A stretch of 25,971 bases of DNA from Collinsella sp. (GTDB lineage: Bacteria; Actinomycetota; Coriobacteriia; Coriobacteriales; Coriobacteriaceae). The notes under the pieces are model-generated. The model searched no databases. It was not told where the DNA came from and saw only the letters and a list, made by a program, of their open reading frames with translations. Shown here piece after piece: positions 5,778 through 14,522 of this stretch (positions within the stretch are counted from its first letter, which is position 1; the number at the start of each line of letters is the position of its first letter). The stretch is from NCBI GenBank assembly GCA_019414325.1, contig DXMG01000029.1, positions 1 to 25,971 of the forward strand. Direction: 5' to 3'. The translations under genes were made by a program, and so were the position numbers.

Positions 5778-7967
5778 CTAAATAAGTTTCGTGCTTTCAA
5801 GCTTTTCGATAATCCAGTCGTTGGCTTTGATGACCGGGCGGCGGAAGATGACGCCCAGGGCCAGCGACGGAATCAGATAGCTCGCCAGAATACCCAGCTC
5901 AACCCAGTACTCCATATGGTAGGCGCCAGCCATGGCGGCATGCATGGCGTTGATGCCGTGAGTAAACGGCAGGAACGGATAGATCGCCTGGAACACGGGG
6001 CCGGTCATCTCGATGGGGAACGTGCCGCCCGAGCCGCCGACCTGCATGACCAACAGCACGACTGCGAGCGCCTTGCCGATATCGCCAAACGAAACCGTAA
6101 GCGTGTAGACGATATTGGAGAACACGAGACTCGCGACCCAGCCCGCTAGCACAAACTGCAGCGGGTTGTCGCACTGAATGCCAAAGAACAGAATGTCGCC
6201 CGCGCACACGAGCGTTGCCTGCAGCAGAGCCAAACCGCCAAAGAACAGGTAACGACCCAGATAGATCTCGTGCAAGCGCACGGGGATGAGCTCGTTGATG
6301 AGCTCATCGTCGACCGAGACCTTCATCATGGCCGCCAGTACGATCGAGCCGACCCAGAGCGACAGAATCGTGTAGAACGGCGCCATGGCCGAACCGTAGT
6401 TGCGAATCGGATAGACCGGCTTGCGGTCGAGCGCGACGGGGCCGGAAAGCGACACGGCCAGACCCTCGGGATCATTGCCGATCATCGTCTTGATCGTAGC
6501 GAGGTCATCCGACATCAAGGCGCCGTCGAGCTCGTCCTTGAAAGCGCTGATCTTGTCCGACGCCTCACCCAGCTGATCGGAAGCCTTGTTGACCAGCTTT
6601 GCAGCCTTGGAGAGGCCCTTTGCCAGCGAACCGGATGCGTCGGTCAGGCCGGCAACAGCACTATCCAGGTCGCCCGAGATACCGTTGAGCGAATCCAAAA
6701 CGCCCGAAATAGTCTTCTTGAGCTCCTTGGCCTTAACCGAGAACGTGGAATCGTAGTCGGACTTGGCTCCCGAAATGCCCGCCTTGGCATCGGCGATGGC
6801 CTGGTCGACCTCAGCACGCATGCTGTTGACCTCTGCCATACTGTCAGAAAGGGACTTAGCGGTTGCCGTTAGGTCCTTGGCGTTGTTTCGATACTCCACC
6901 GCGATCCTGCTCAGCGATGTTGCCACAGACTTGAGGCTCTCCTGGAGCTTTTCGTCACTGACCTGCTCGGCAAAGCCGCGGAGCTGGTCGGCCGTGGCGT
7001 CGATATCGTCGGCACGTGTATTGAGCGCCGTCGCGGCATCGTTGAGTTGGGACACCGTAAGGTCGACATGCTGGTTCGCGGCATCGAACGCCTTCGCGAG
7101 CTCGGCAGACACATTGTCGAACGAACCCGCACTTCCATCGATCGCGGCATCGATGGCATCGTTTGCCGTCTTAAGCGCTTCTTTGGAATCATCGATGCCG
7201 CTCTTGGCATGCTCCATCAGCTGCTTGGTCGACTCATCGACCGTACCCGTCTGCTGGAGCATACCGCTCGCCGACGTCAACGAATCGGACGTAGAGCTCA
7301 AAATGCCCGCCAGCGACGAAGCATTAGCCTGAACGTCTTGCAGGTCCTCAATCGAATCGCCGAGCGTCGAGGACAGGTTGGCGATAAAGTTGCTGACTTG
7401 GTCGGTGCTCATGTAATCGAGCAGGCTGGACACCGTCTTAAGACCGATGCTCGTAATGGTCTTGGTAAAAGATTCGTTAACCTGGTTCTGAACGGCGCTC
7501 GAACCCTTCTCGGTCACGATCTGCGCGATGGCGTTGGCCTTCTGGTTCTCGTAAAACTCGATATCGGCGTGTTTCACGTCGGTCGAGAAAAGCGTCATCA
7601 TGTCGGCGCTAAACGTTTTGGGGATAACGACGGCAGCATAGTACGCGCCCGACTTAACGCCCTCGATAGCCTTTTCGCGATCGTTAAGCACAACCCAATC
7701 GAAGCTCTCGTTGCCGCGTAGGGTGGCGGTCACGTTTTCGCCCACGTTGACCTCGACGGGAATCAGATCGCTCTCGTAGCCCTCGTCGGTGTTGACCACG
7801 GCGATCTTAAGGTTGCCGGTATTGCCGTAGGGATCCCAGCTTCCGGCGATGTTAAACCATGCGTACAGGCACGGCACGATAATGAGACCCATCACGACGA
7901 TCATGCCGATCACGGAGCGAGACACGTTTTGGACATCGCGCTTAAACAGGTGCAGGATGTTTTTCAT
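5778..7967 (-). CDS. YhgE/Pip family membrane protein (second of pair)
   Basis: This is a large YhgE/Pip-family (phage infection protein) membrane protein of 729 residues. A transmembrane helix lies at about residues 18-40 (MIVVMGLIIVPCLYAWFNIA). It is followed by WDPYGNTGNLKIAVVNTDEG, the conserved opening of the extracellular YhgE domain. Residues 170-500 are a long Ala/Ser/Asp/Lys-rich, predicted coiled-coil region. The C-terminal 220 residues have five or six membrane helices of the ABC-2 permease type, with GGSGGTFPIEM and PFLPFTHGINAMH as family landmarks. Relatives include Lactococcus Pip (a phage receptor) and EsaA-like secretion factors, but the job here is unknown. The ATG follows the previous stop directly (TAA-ATG), so the two are translated together. 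The identification is firm and the function open. Confidence 0.9.
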   Translation of the reverse strand: MKNILHLFKRDVQNVSRSVIGMIVVMGLIIVPCLYAWFNIAGSWDPYGNTGNLKIAVVNTDEGYESDLIPVEVNVGENVTATLRGNESFDWVVLNDREKAIEGVKSGAYYAAVVIPKTFSADMMTLFSTDVKHADIEFYENQKANAIAQIVTEKGSSAVQNQVNESFTKTITSIGLKTVSSLLDYMSTDQVSNFIANLSSTLGDSIEDLQDVQANASSLAGILSSTSDSLTSASGMLQQTGTVDESTKQLMEHAKSGIDDSKEALKTANDAIDAAIDGSAGSFDNVSAELAKAFDAANQHVDLTVSQLNDAATALNTRADDIDATADQLRGFAEQVSDEKLQESLKSVATSLSRIAVEYRNNAKDLTATAKSLSDSMAEVNSMRAEVDQAIADAKAGISGAKSDYDSTFSVKAKELKKTISGVLDSLNGISGDLDSAVAGLTDASGSLAKGLSKAAKLVNKASDQLGEASDKISAFKDELDGALMSDDLATIKTMIGNDPEGLAVSLSGPVALDRKPVYPIRNYGSAMAPFYTILSLWVGSIVLAAMMKVSVDDELINELIPVRLHEIYLGRYLFFGGLALLQATLVCAGDILFFGIQCDNPLQFVLAGWVASLVFSNIVYTLTVSFGDIGKALAVVLLVMQVGGSGGTFPIEMTGPVFQAIYPFLPFTHGINAMHAAMAGAYHMEYWVELGILASYLIPSLALGVIFRRPVIKANDWIIEKLESTKLI

Positions 7968-10757
7968 TTATGCCTCACCTCCTTTGGAGTGCTTGCCGAG
8001 CGGGGTGGTGTCCCCGTCGTTTCCGCTTACGTTGTCAACGCCGTCGACATCTTGAGCCTTACGATGCGCACCGATATGCGGCAGACGGCTCGTGGGCTGT
8101 TCGCTGTCCTTGGTGCCCCGCTCGCTGGCGTTGAGACCAAACATGCGACGGGCGGCAGGGATGGCAGCCGTGTGCTCGCGCATCTCGCGGCGAAGGTCCT
8201 CGTCCGAAAGCGCCGAGATACGCATCTGGGTATTGAGGCTCGCACGGATGTACTCGATGTTGATGAGCCAGCCACAGATGGCGATGACCGAAATGATCCA
8301 GATAACAAGCAGGATGATCTTGCCGTTATTGTCGATATCGAGCACCGTCGAAAGTACAAAGAGCAGGACCTGGACGCCTACCACGGCGGCAAAACCGCCC
8401 TTGATGTAGTACGGGTAGCGATGCTCAAACGCCACGGCATGATCGAGCAGCTCGCGACGGTACGAATCCGAATCGAGCATGACGCGCATGGCCGTGCGCA
8501 GCGAATAGCGCTGGCGCGGCAGGTCGTTGGACTCGCAGATCATGAGGCCCGTCGTGGAAAGCTGCTTATCAAAGAGCAGATTGAGGTTGAGCAGCAACGG
8601 GCGCAGCTGCAGACCGATAAAGAGCGCCACGATCAGGAACACGCCCAGGATGCACAGGTTGAACAGGTAGTTGAACGAGTACATGCCGCCGACGGTCTCG
8701 CGCAGCAGGTTGATGCCATAGGTGAAGGGCAGCAGCGGATGCAGCCATTGGAAGAAGCCGGGCATCATCTCGATGGGATACATGCCCGACGAGCCGGGGA
8801 TCTGCACAATGACGAGGATGACGCCAATGGCTTTACCGATATGCTTAAAGGTGGTGGACAGCGCATAGATGATGTTGACGTAGGTGAACGAGATAGCGAT
8901 GCCGCCCAGCACGAACAGCAGCGGGTTGACGCACTGCACGCCAATCACCAAATCGCCCACCGTAACGATGATGGCCTGGAACGCACCCAGGATCACCATC
9001 AGCAGCCAGCGGCCAAAGTAGCCCTGACGCGCCGTAAAGCTACCGATGCCCTCGCGGTCGACCTCGAGCTTGTAGATAGCGATGAGCACATAGCCGCCTA
9101 CCCACAGCGCCAGATTGGTGTAGAAGGGAGCGATGCCCGAGCCAAAGCTCTTGACTGGATAGATTGACTTGGACGTCAGCTCAACCGGAGATGCCATGAA
9201 ATCTGCCACGTCATCGACGTCGACGTCCATGAGGTCGGCTAACTCGCCCATAGACTCAGAGGTCTGTAGCGCCGCAATGTCATTGGCGGCGGTCGCGAGC
9301 TTGTCCTGAACCTTGGCAAGGGAGGCGTCGGTTTGGGACAGCGTGGTCTTTGCCTGCTTGAGCGTGGCGTCGAGCTGCGCCAGCGTGCCGCGCGCGCTCG
9401 CTATCGTGGGGGTCATACCCGATACAATGCCGGTCAAATCGCCCGAAACGGCGGCAAAGGAGTCGAGCGCGCTCGAAGCCTTCGGCAGTGCGTTCTGCCC
9501 CAGATCGGTCTGAGCCTGACCGAGGTTAGCCGTACCGGTCTTAATTGCCGCGTTGAGTACGTTGCTCGCGTTCGAGATTGCCGTAGCGTCTTTTGCCATG
9601 GCGCTCGACTGTGCAGAGAGGCCATCCTTGATGCTCTGCAGCTTCTGGTTTTGCTCGCGAAGCGAATTGATGGTCGATGCGATGAGCGCGTCGGCGTCCT
9701 CCGACCCCGTTGACGTATCGTTAGCGAGAATCTGCAGGCGCTCGATGACAGCGCTGTTGTGGTCAATCGTCGCCTGAAGGGATTCGAGCGAGTTGTCGAT
9801 TCGAGTGGTCGTGGACGTAACCGTACCGGTGAGTTTGCCAATCGCGGCGTTCGCAGAAGCCGATGTCTTGCTCAGCACGATGCTGCCCTCCGAAAGTGCC
9901 TTGGAGAGCGAGGTGATGGACTTGCCAGCCGTGGTGCGAGCTTCGCCCAGCAGATCATTACCCTGAGCGATTGCCTGCGTTAGCGAAGGCGCCTGTCCCT
10001 GCAGACCCGCCAGCGCGGCATCGGCCGAAGCAATCGAGCTGTTTGTCTTGTCGATGGCGGTGTTCATGTCGCCGATGGAATCACGTACTTCGCCCAGGGT
10101 ATCAGACGCCTCGGACACCGAGCCCGCCAGCGAATCCTGGGTCTGAGTTGCCTTGTCTTTAAGGTCGATGCCAGCATCTTTGGCAATGCCAGCGACGGTC
10201 TCGCCCACCGTGGAGACAAACTCCGAGTTGATCTGCTCCTCGATGGTGTTGGCACCGGTATCGGTGACCTTGGGCGCAATGGCGCTCTTCTTCTCATTGA
10301 CGTAATAGGTGAGCTTGGGCTGATGGTAGTTGCCGTCGAGCATCGAGACGAGATTGTCGGAGAAGTTCTTGGGAATCACGATGGCGGCATAGTATTCGCC
10401 ACTTTCGACGCCCTCTTTGGCATCTGCCGCCGAGTCGACGAAAGTCCAGCCAAGCTGGTCGTTCTCCTTGAGCTGGTCGACCACCTTATCGCCTGCGTTA
10501 AGCTCGCCCACTAGGTCGTTCTGGGTGCCCTGATCGTTGTTGGCGATGGCGATTTTAATGCCCTGGGTATTTCCGTACGGATCCCAGTTGGCAACGATGT
10601 TGTACCAGGCATACAGCGATGGAATGACGCACACGCCCAGGGTGACCACCAGGGCGACGGGATTCATAAGCAGTCGCTTAATGTCGCGCTTAAATATCGC
10701 AAAGGAGACCTTTGCATTGGATAGTTTGCTGGCGAGACTCACGCTTGGACCATCCAT
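7968..10757 (-). CDS. YhgE/Pip family membrane protein with C-terminal extension (first of pair)
   Basis: This is the first and larger gene of the pair, about 929 residues. It has the same layout as its neighbour: an N-terminal helix, WDPYGNTQGIKIAIANNDQG, a long Ser/Ala-rich coiled-coil stalk, and ABC-2-type C-terminal helices (GSSGMYPIEMMPG, LLPFTYGINLLRE). It then carries an extra 200 residues or so not seen in the neighbour: a hydrophilic segment (NDLPRQRYSLRTAMRVMLD), two more helices, and a charged, probably cytoplasmic tail. The start is uncertain. ATG 10757 is given here; ATG 10793, TTG 10826 and GTG 10742 are also in frame. The GTG has an AGGATGGATGG-like site at fair spacing. The two YhgE proteins probably form a hetero-oligomer. 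The operon may be controlled through the palindrome at 10874-10885. Confidence 0.88.
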   Translation of the reverse strand: MDGPSVSLASKLSNAKVSFAIFKRDIKRLLMNPVALVVTLGVCVIPSLYAWYNIVANWDPYGNTQGIKIAIANNDQGTQNDLVGELNAGDKVVDQLKENDQLGWTFVDSAADAKEGVESGEYYAAIVIPKNFSDNLVSMLDGNYHQPKLTYYVNEKKSAIAPKVTDTGANTIEEQINSEFVSTVGETVAGIAKDAGIDLKDKATQTQDSLAGSVSEASDTLGEVRDSIGDMNTAIDKTNSSIASADAALAGLQGQAPSLTQAIAQGNDLLGEARTTAGKSITSLSKALSEGSIVLSKTSASANAAIGKLTGTVTSTTTRIDNSLESLQATIDHNSAVIERLQILANDTSTGSEDADALIASTINSLREQNQKLQSIKDGLSAQSSAMAKDATAISNASNVLNAAIKTGTANLGQAQTDLGQNALPKASSALDSFAAVSGDLTGIVSGMTPTIASARGTLAQLDATLKQAKTTLSQTDASLAKVQDKLATAANDIAALQTSESMGELADLMDVDVDDVADFMASPVELTSKSIYPVKSFGSGIAPFYTNLALWVGGYVLIAIYKLEVDREGIGSFTARQGYFGRWLLMVILGAFQAIIVTVGDLVIGVQCVNPLLFVLGGIAISFTYVNIIYALSTTFKHIGKAIGVILVIVQIPGSSGMYPIEMMPGFFQWLHPLLPFTYGINLLRETVGGMYSFNYLFNLCILGVFLIVALFIGLQLRPLLLNLNLLFDKQLSTTGLMICESNDLPRQRYSLRTAMRVMLDSDSYRRELLDHAVAFEHRYPYYIKGGFAAVVGVQVLLFVLSTVLDIDNNGKIILLVIWIISVIAICGWLINIEYIRASLNTQMRISALSDEDLRREMREHTAAIPAARRMFGLNASERGTKDSEQPTSRLPHIGAHRKAQDVDGVDNVSGNDGDTTPLGKHSKGGEA

Positions 10758-10849
10758 CCTGTCGTTGAATCGAATCGTACTATCGACAACCATTGTACGT
10801 AGACGCTTTAGTGCCTCGCGGCACAATGGTGCTGAGTTTTGCGGGTAGC

Positions 10850-10885
10850 AATATACTACGAAGATGATTTAACGTACAGTTGTAC
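10850..10885 (-). promoter_or_regulatory. Promoter and operator-like palindrome of the yhgE operon
   Basis: TATATT on the minus strand (10855-10850) is a plausible -10. The region 17 bp upstream reads TGTACG and overlaps GTACAGTTGTAC (10874-10885), which has 5-bp inverted arms around 2 bp. The minus strand also reads CTGTAC-AA-CTGTAC as a direct repeat. A repressor of TetR type binding here would block the -35. No regulator gene is adjacent in the window. The wider gap 10758-11087 (330 bp) otherwise holds only the palindrome H4. Confidence 0.45.
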
Positions 10886-10987
10886 AGTATCTTAAATTCC
10901 CGCAGCTCCCAAAACCACAACCCGCACAAACTAGCAATCCGACTAGTCATTTAAGAACGTCCCCAACGACTACTCCGTACAAAAGCA

Positions 10988-11057
10988 AACGAGAGTGGAA
11001 AATCTCCCACTTCAAGCCCGCATTCGAGCCAAAAGTGGGAGATTATCCACTCTCGTT
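10988..11057. repeat. Long palindrome H4 after htpG
   Basis: Arms 10988-11012 and 11033-11057 form a 25-bp stem with one mismatch and a 20-nt loop. The core reads GAGAGTGGA and ATCTCCCACTT with their inverses. On the minus strand it begins 30 bp after the htpG stop and is followed by GTTTGCTTTTG, so it may also end htpG transcription, though the stem is far longer than needed for that. Confidence 0.8.
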
Positions 11058-11087
11058 CTAATCTAGCTACGGTGCCGTATCCCCGAA

Positions 11088-13112
11088 CTACATCAAGTTG
11101 CAGACAGCCGCCGCGAAGGCTACGGGGTCCTCGGGGAGGATACCCTCGACGAGCAGGGCCTGGTCGTAAAGCAGGCCGGAGTACTGCTTGATCTTGTCGG
11201 CATCGCCTGCCTTCTGAGCAGCGACGAGCTTGGCAAAGACCGGATGCTTGGCGTTGAGCTCGAGCACGCGCTGGCTCTTGGGCATACCGTCGGGCGCGCC
11301 CTCGGGACCCTTCTGGAGCACCTTCTCCATCTCGAGCGAAAGCGGGCCCTCGGTGGTGATGCAGGCGGGAGCCTCAGTCAGACGCGCAGAGACGGCAACC
11401 TTCTCGACCTTGTCGCCGAGTGCCTCCTTCATAGCGCCAAAGAGGTCCTCGTTCTCCTTGGTGGCGTCCTCGGCCTCCTTCTTCTCGTCATCGGTCGCCA
11501 GGTCAAGATCACCGGTCGCGACGTTCTTGAGCTCCAGATGACGATCCTCGACCTCGGGCTCGGCACCGTCGGCCACAGCCTTCTCGGCAGCCTCGCGGGC
11601 AGCATCGTCCTCGTAGATCTTGGGCATATCGGCGGCAACGTACTCACGCATGGCCTGGAAGGTAAACTCATCCACGTCCTGCGTCAGAAGCAGCACGTCA
11701 TAGCCGCGGTCGAGCACGCCCTTTACCACGGGCATCTTGGCCAAGCGCTCGCGCGAATCGCCGGCGGCGTAGTAGATGGCCTTCTGATCCTCGGGCATGC
11801 CCTTGGCATACTCGGCCAGTGTAATCATCTTCTGTTCCTTGGCAGACCAGAACAGCAACAGGTCGGCGAGCTCATCGGCCTTCATGCCATAGCTCGAGTA
11901 GATGCCGTACTTAAGGCCGCGGCCAAAGTTCTCAAAGAACTTCTCGTAGGCCTCGCGGTCGTTGTCACGCATATCCTCAAGGTCAGCGGTGATCTTCTTT
12001 TCCACACGCTTGGCGATGGCCTTGAGCTGACGGTTCTGCTGCAGCGTCTCACGCGAGATGTTGAGCGACACGTCGGCGGAATCCACGACGCCGCGGACAA
12101 AGTTGTAGTAGTCGGGCAGCAGGTCGTCGCACTTCTCCATGATCAGGACATTGGAGCTGTAGAGCGCCAGACCCTTCTCGTAATCCTTGCTGTACAGATC
12201 GAACGGCGCGCGGCCCGGCACAAACAGCAGGGCGTCATACTCGAGCGTGCCCTCGGCATGGAAGCTGATGGTGCGCGCAGGATCGTCAAAGTCGTGGAAC
12301 GTGGACTTGTAGAACTCGTCGTAGTCCTTCTGCTCGACATCGGAGCTGCGCTTTTTCCAGATCGGCGTCATGGAGTTGACGGTCTCGAGCTCCTGGTAGT
12401 CCTCGTACTCGGGAGTGTAGTCATCGCCAGCATCCTCGGGCTTGGGCTTCTGGCGGCTCTTGGACACCATCATCTGGATCGGGTAACGCACATAGTTACT
12501 GTACTGCTGAATTAGGCTCTTGAGGCCCCACTCGGTCAGGAAGCGATCGTAGGTCTCGGCCTCGCCGTCGGCATCGAGCTTCTCGTTCTCGCGCAGCGTC
12601 AGGATGACATCGGTACCGTGCTCGGCACGCTCGCCGTCCTCGATGGTGTAGCCCTCAAGACCGTCGGATTCCCACACATGGGCGACATCCGCGCCGTAGG
12701 CGCGGCTGACGACCTTCACATGGCTGGCGACCATAAAAGCCGAGTAGAAGCCCACGCCAAACTGGCCGATGATGTCGACATCCGAACCCTGCTGCTCGGC
12801 GTTCTCGGTCTTAAACTCCTCGGAGCCGGAATGGGCGATGGTGCCCAGATTGCGCTCGAGCTCCTCGGCGGTCATGCCAATGCCGTTATCCGAGATGGTA
12901 ATGGTGCGGGCGTCTTTATCAAAGGAGACGCGAATGGCCAGGTCGCCCTGGTCGATCTTGACGCTCGGGTCCTGCAGGCTCTTAAAGTTGAGCTTGTCGA
13001 CGGCGTCACTCGCGTTAGAGATAAGCTCGCGCAGGAAGATTTCTTTATTGGTGTAGATGGAGTTGATCATGAGGTCGAGCAGTTTTTTGCTCTCGGTCTT
13101 AAATTGACGCAT
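11088..13112 (-). CDS. htpG: Hsp90-family chaperone HtpG
   Basis: This is a bacterial Hsp90, a cytoplasmic ATP-dependent homodimeric chaperone. The protein has 674 residues, somewhat longer than the E. coli protein (624). The N-terminal GHKL ATPase domain shows IFLRELISNASDAVDKL (binding Asn/Asp), DNGIGM near residue 80, and GQFGVGFYSAFMV. The middle domain includes RGVVDSADVSLNISRETLQQ, a strongly conserved block. The C-terminal third has an acidic Asp/Glu/Lys-rich insertion (about residues 520-560) before the dimerisation domain; part of the extra length is here. The ATG at 13112 has AAAGGA 6 nt ahead. No CIRCE or HAIR element was seen upstream. Instead the leader contains a terminator-like hairpin at 13143-13167. 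Confidence 0.97.
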   Translation of the reverse strand: MRQFKTESKKLLDLMINSIYTNKEIFLRELISNASDAVDKLNFKSLQDPSVKIDQGDLAIRVSFDKDARTITISDNGIGMTAEELERNLGTIAHSGSEEFKTENAEQQGSDVDIIGQFGVGFYSAFMVASHVKVVSRAYGADVAHVWESDGLEGYTIEDGERAEHGTDVILTLRENEKLDADGEAETYDRFLTEWGLKSLIQQYSNYVRYPIQMMVSKSRQKPKPEDAGDDYTPEYEDYQELETVNSMTPIWKKRSSDVEQKDYDEFYKSTFHDFDDPARTISFHAEGTLEYDALLFVPGRAPFDLYSKDYEKGLALYSSNVLIMEKCDDLLPDYYNFVRGVVDSADVSLNISRETLQQNRQLKAIAKRVEKKITADLEDMRDNDREAYEKFFENFGRGLKYGIYSSYGMKADELADLLLFWSAKEQKMITLAEYAKGMPEDQKAIYYAAGDSRERLAKMPVVKGVLDRGYDVLLLTQDVDEFTFQAMREYVAADMPKIYEDDAAREAAEKAVADGAEPEVEDRHLELKNVATGDLDLATDDEKKEAEDATKENEDLFGAMKEALGDKVEKVAVSARLTEAPACITTEGPLSLEMEKVLQKGPEGAPDGMPKSQRVLELNAKHPVFAKLVAAQKAGDADKIKQYSGLLYDQALLVEGILPEDPVAFAAAVCNLM

Positions 13113-13142
13113 GTGCAGTCCTTTCGCGCTACCCCTGTCCGC

Positions 13143-13167
13143 AAAAACGGCTCGGTCGCCCGAGCCG
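13143..13167 (-). terminator. Terminator-like hairpin in the htpG leader (possible attenuator)
   Basis: On the minus strand CGGCTCGG (13167-13160) and CCGAGCCG (13155-13148) form a perfect 8-bp stem with a 4-nt loop, followed at once by TTTTT (13147-13143). The htpG start is 31 nt further on. There is too little room for a promoter between the T-run and the ribosome-binding site. Either htpG transcripts pass through this element, or a promoter I cannot see overlaps it. It could also end transcription from the acetyltransferase gene upstream. Confidence 0.75.
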
Positions 13168-13314
13168 CATCGCAGACCTGCTATGTTCAGACTTAGATTT
13201 TATAACCCATTAACGCGCATATATACATACGGAATCGAAAAACTGTATGTCCGAGCGCTCTGATGCGCCAATTGCCAAGGAGTGTCCCAAACTGCCGGCA
13301 GGAAAGGAACGTTC

Positions 13315-13815
13315 CTATCTGCCATCTACGCGCTTGGCCATCCAGGCATGGGGCTGGCCCTCGTCTTCGTAGTCCACCGGGGCAATCTGCGTGTAGCCCG
13401 CCTTGGCATAGAGCGGCAGCACGTATTCCTGAGCATGCAGCTTAATGAGCTTGGCGCCGGCATCACGCGCGCACGTATCACTGGCCTCGACAATCTTGCT
13501 CGCCAAACCGCGACGGCGCATGCTCGGCAGCACGGCCACGCGCCCCATAATGTAGGTCTCCCCCGCCGCGACACCTTCGTCCAAGTCGCACGCCGGCGAC
13601 ACCGGAGCCTCTGCGTCAGCCGCGCGCTCAAGCTCTTCGGGAAACACGCGCGAGCAACCGGCAAGCTCGCCGTCTACATAGAGCGTCACATGAACGCAGT
13701 TCGGATCCTCGTCGATAGCGTCGAACTCATTCTCGTAGCCCTGCTCGTCCATAAAAATGACGCGGCGCACCAACGCCGCGTCATCAAAGCATCCCGTCTT
13801 AAGTTGGATATCCAT
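13315..13815 (-). CDS. GNAT-family acetyltransferase, ElaA-like
   Basis: This is a predicted acetyl-CoA-dependent N-acetyltransferase of 167 residues. The acetyl-CoA-binding segment is seen in MGRVAVLPSMRRRGLASKIV (the R/Q-x-x-G-x-A loop). It is followed by the ElaA-type ending KLIKLHAQEYVLPLYAKAGY. The N-terminal RRVIFMDEQGYENEFDAID also matches the ElaA pattern in which an R-xVF-xxEQ segment is conserved. The substrate is unknown. The ATG at 13815 is chosen over an upstream TTG at 13833 because AAAGGG lies 7 nt before it. The stop codon lies in a 12-bp palindrome (13305-13316). It starts 39 bp after cpsB and may be the last gene of that transcription unit. Confidence 0.85.
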   Translation of the reverse strand: MDIQLKTGCFDDAALVRRVIFMDEQGYENEFDAIDEDPNCVHVTLYVDGELAGCSRVFPEELERAADAEAPVSPACDLDEGVAAGETYIMGRVAVLPSMRRRGLASKIVEASDTCARDAGAKLIKLHAQEYVLPLYAKAGYTQIAPVDYEDEGQPHAWMAKRVDGR

Positions 13816-13854
13816 GGCTGCCCTTTCATTCAATGAGAACGTTAGGGACAGATT

Positions 13855-14505
13855 TTAGCGAAAATGAGCTCCGCGCACGCTAAACTTCGCGCGAGCCTTC
13901 GCCAGGCAATCGTAATGACCCACGTTATGGGCATCGCTCGCGATGAAGCTGTACAGGTTCTGATCGAACAGGCGCTGTGCCGGCTTTTTCTCGCGACCAA
14001 AGCGACCGCCGGCAATAAAGTCCGCCGAAGCTTGCAGCTTGCAGCCCATATCGACCAGGCGCTCCGCCACGCTTACATCCTTTTGAACCGCACGATAGCG
14101 CTCAGGATGAGCGATGATCACCTGGTAGCCACGGCACTGCAAATCGTAAATCGTGTTCTCGTACTCTCTAAACGCATACGCATCGGCATGCGTCGAAAGC
14201 TCGAGCAGAAACTCGTTGGTCCCATCGAAATGCAAGTGCTCCGCGGCATCGATACCAAGCTCAACGAGCTTTCGATGGTTGACCTCGAAGCCCATCTGGA
14301 GCGGAAAACCGTCAGCGTTATCGCGCAGCAGCTCAAAGGCATCCCACATCTTGTCGTAATCAAAATAGGGATCACGGCAGTGAGGAGTGCAAACGATTCT
14401 GGTTACACCGGCCCGCTTGGCAGCCTCGAGCATCGCCAAGCTCTCATCGAGATCGGCGGCGCCGTCGTCTACACCCGGCAAGATATGGCAATGAATGTCA
14501 CGCAT
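13855..14505 (-). CDS. cpsB: CpsB/YwqE-type tyrosine-protein phosphatase
   Basis: This is a manganese-dependent PHP-fold phosphatase that removes phosphate from the tyrosine kinase CpsD and so controls capsule or exopolysaccharide synthesis. Metal motifs are HCHILPGVDDGA (residues 5-16), CTPHCRDP, the glutamate in GFEVNHR, IAHPERYRA and ASDAHN. The length of 216 residues is shorter than the usual 240-255. The protein stops 22 residues after ASDAHN and lacks the normal C-terminal helix ending in an NP-containing segment. No continuation is visible in other frames. The catalytic residues appear to be all present. The ATG has AAGG 8 nt ahead, and the start is 17 bp after the cpsD stop, so the two share an operon. 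Confidence 0.9.
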   Translation of the reverse strand: MRDIHCHILPGVDDGAADLDESLAMLEAAKRAGVTRIVCTPHCRDPYFDYDKMWDAFELLRDNADGFPLQMGFEVNHRKLVELGIDAAEHLHFDGTNEFLLELSTHADAYAFREYENTIYDLQCRGYQVIIAHPERYRAVQKDVSVAERLVDMGCKLQASADFIAGGRFGREKKPAQRLFDQNLYSFIASDAHNVGHYDCLAKARAKFSVRGAHFR

Positions 14506-14522
14506 AGGTCAGCCTTAATCAA

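Noticed and set aside
7929..9167. Long plus-strand open frame of 412 codons
   Set aside because: It is antisense to the YhgE genes in a GC-rich region; the composition (Asp, His, Arg, Gln rich) is that of a shadow frame.
13113..13314. CIRCE or HAIR heat-shock operator before htpG
   Set aside because: Neither the TTAGCACTC/GAGTGCTAA pair nor the CTTGAGT/ACTCAAG pair is found in this gap.
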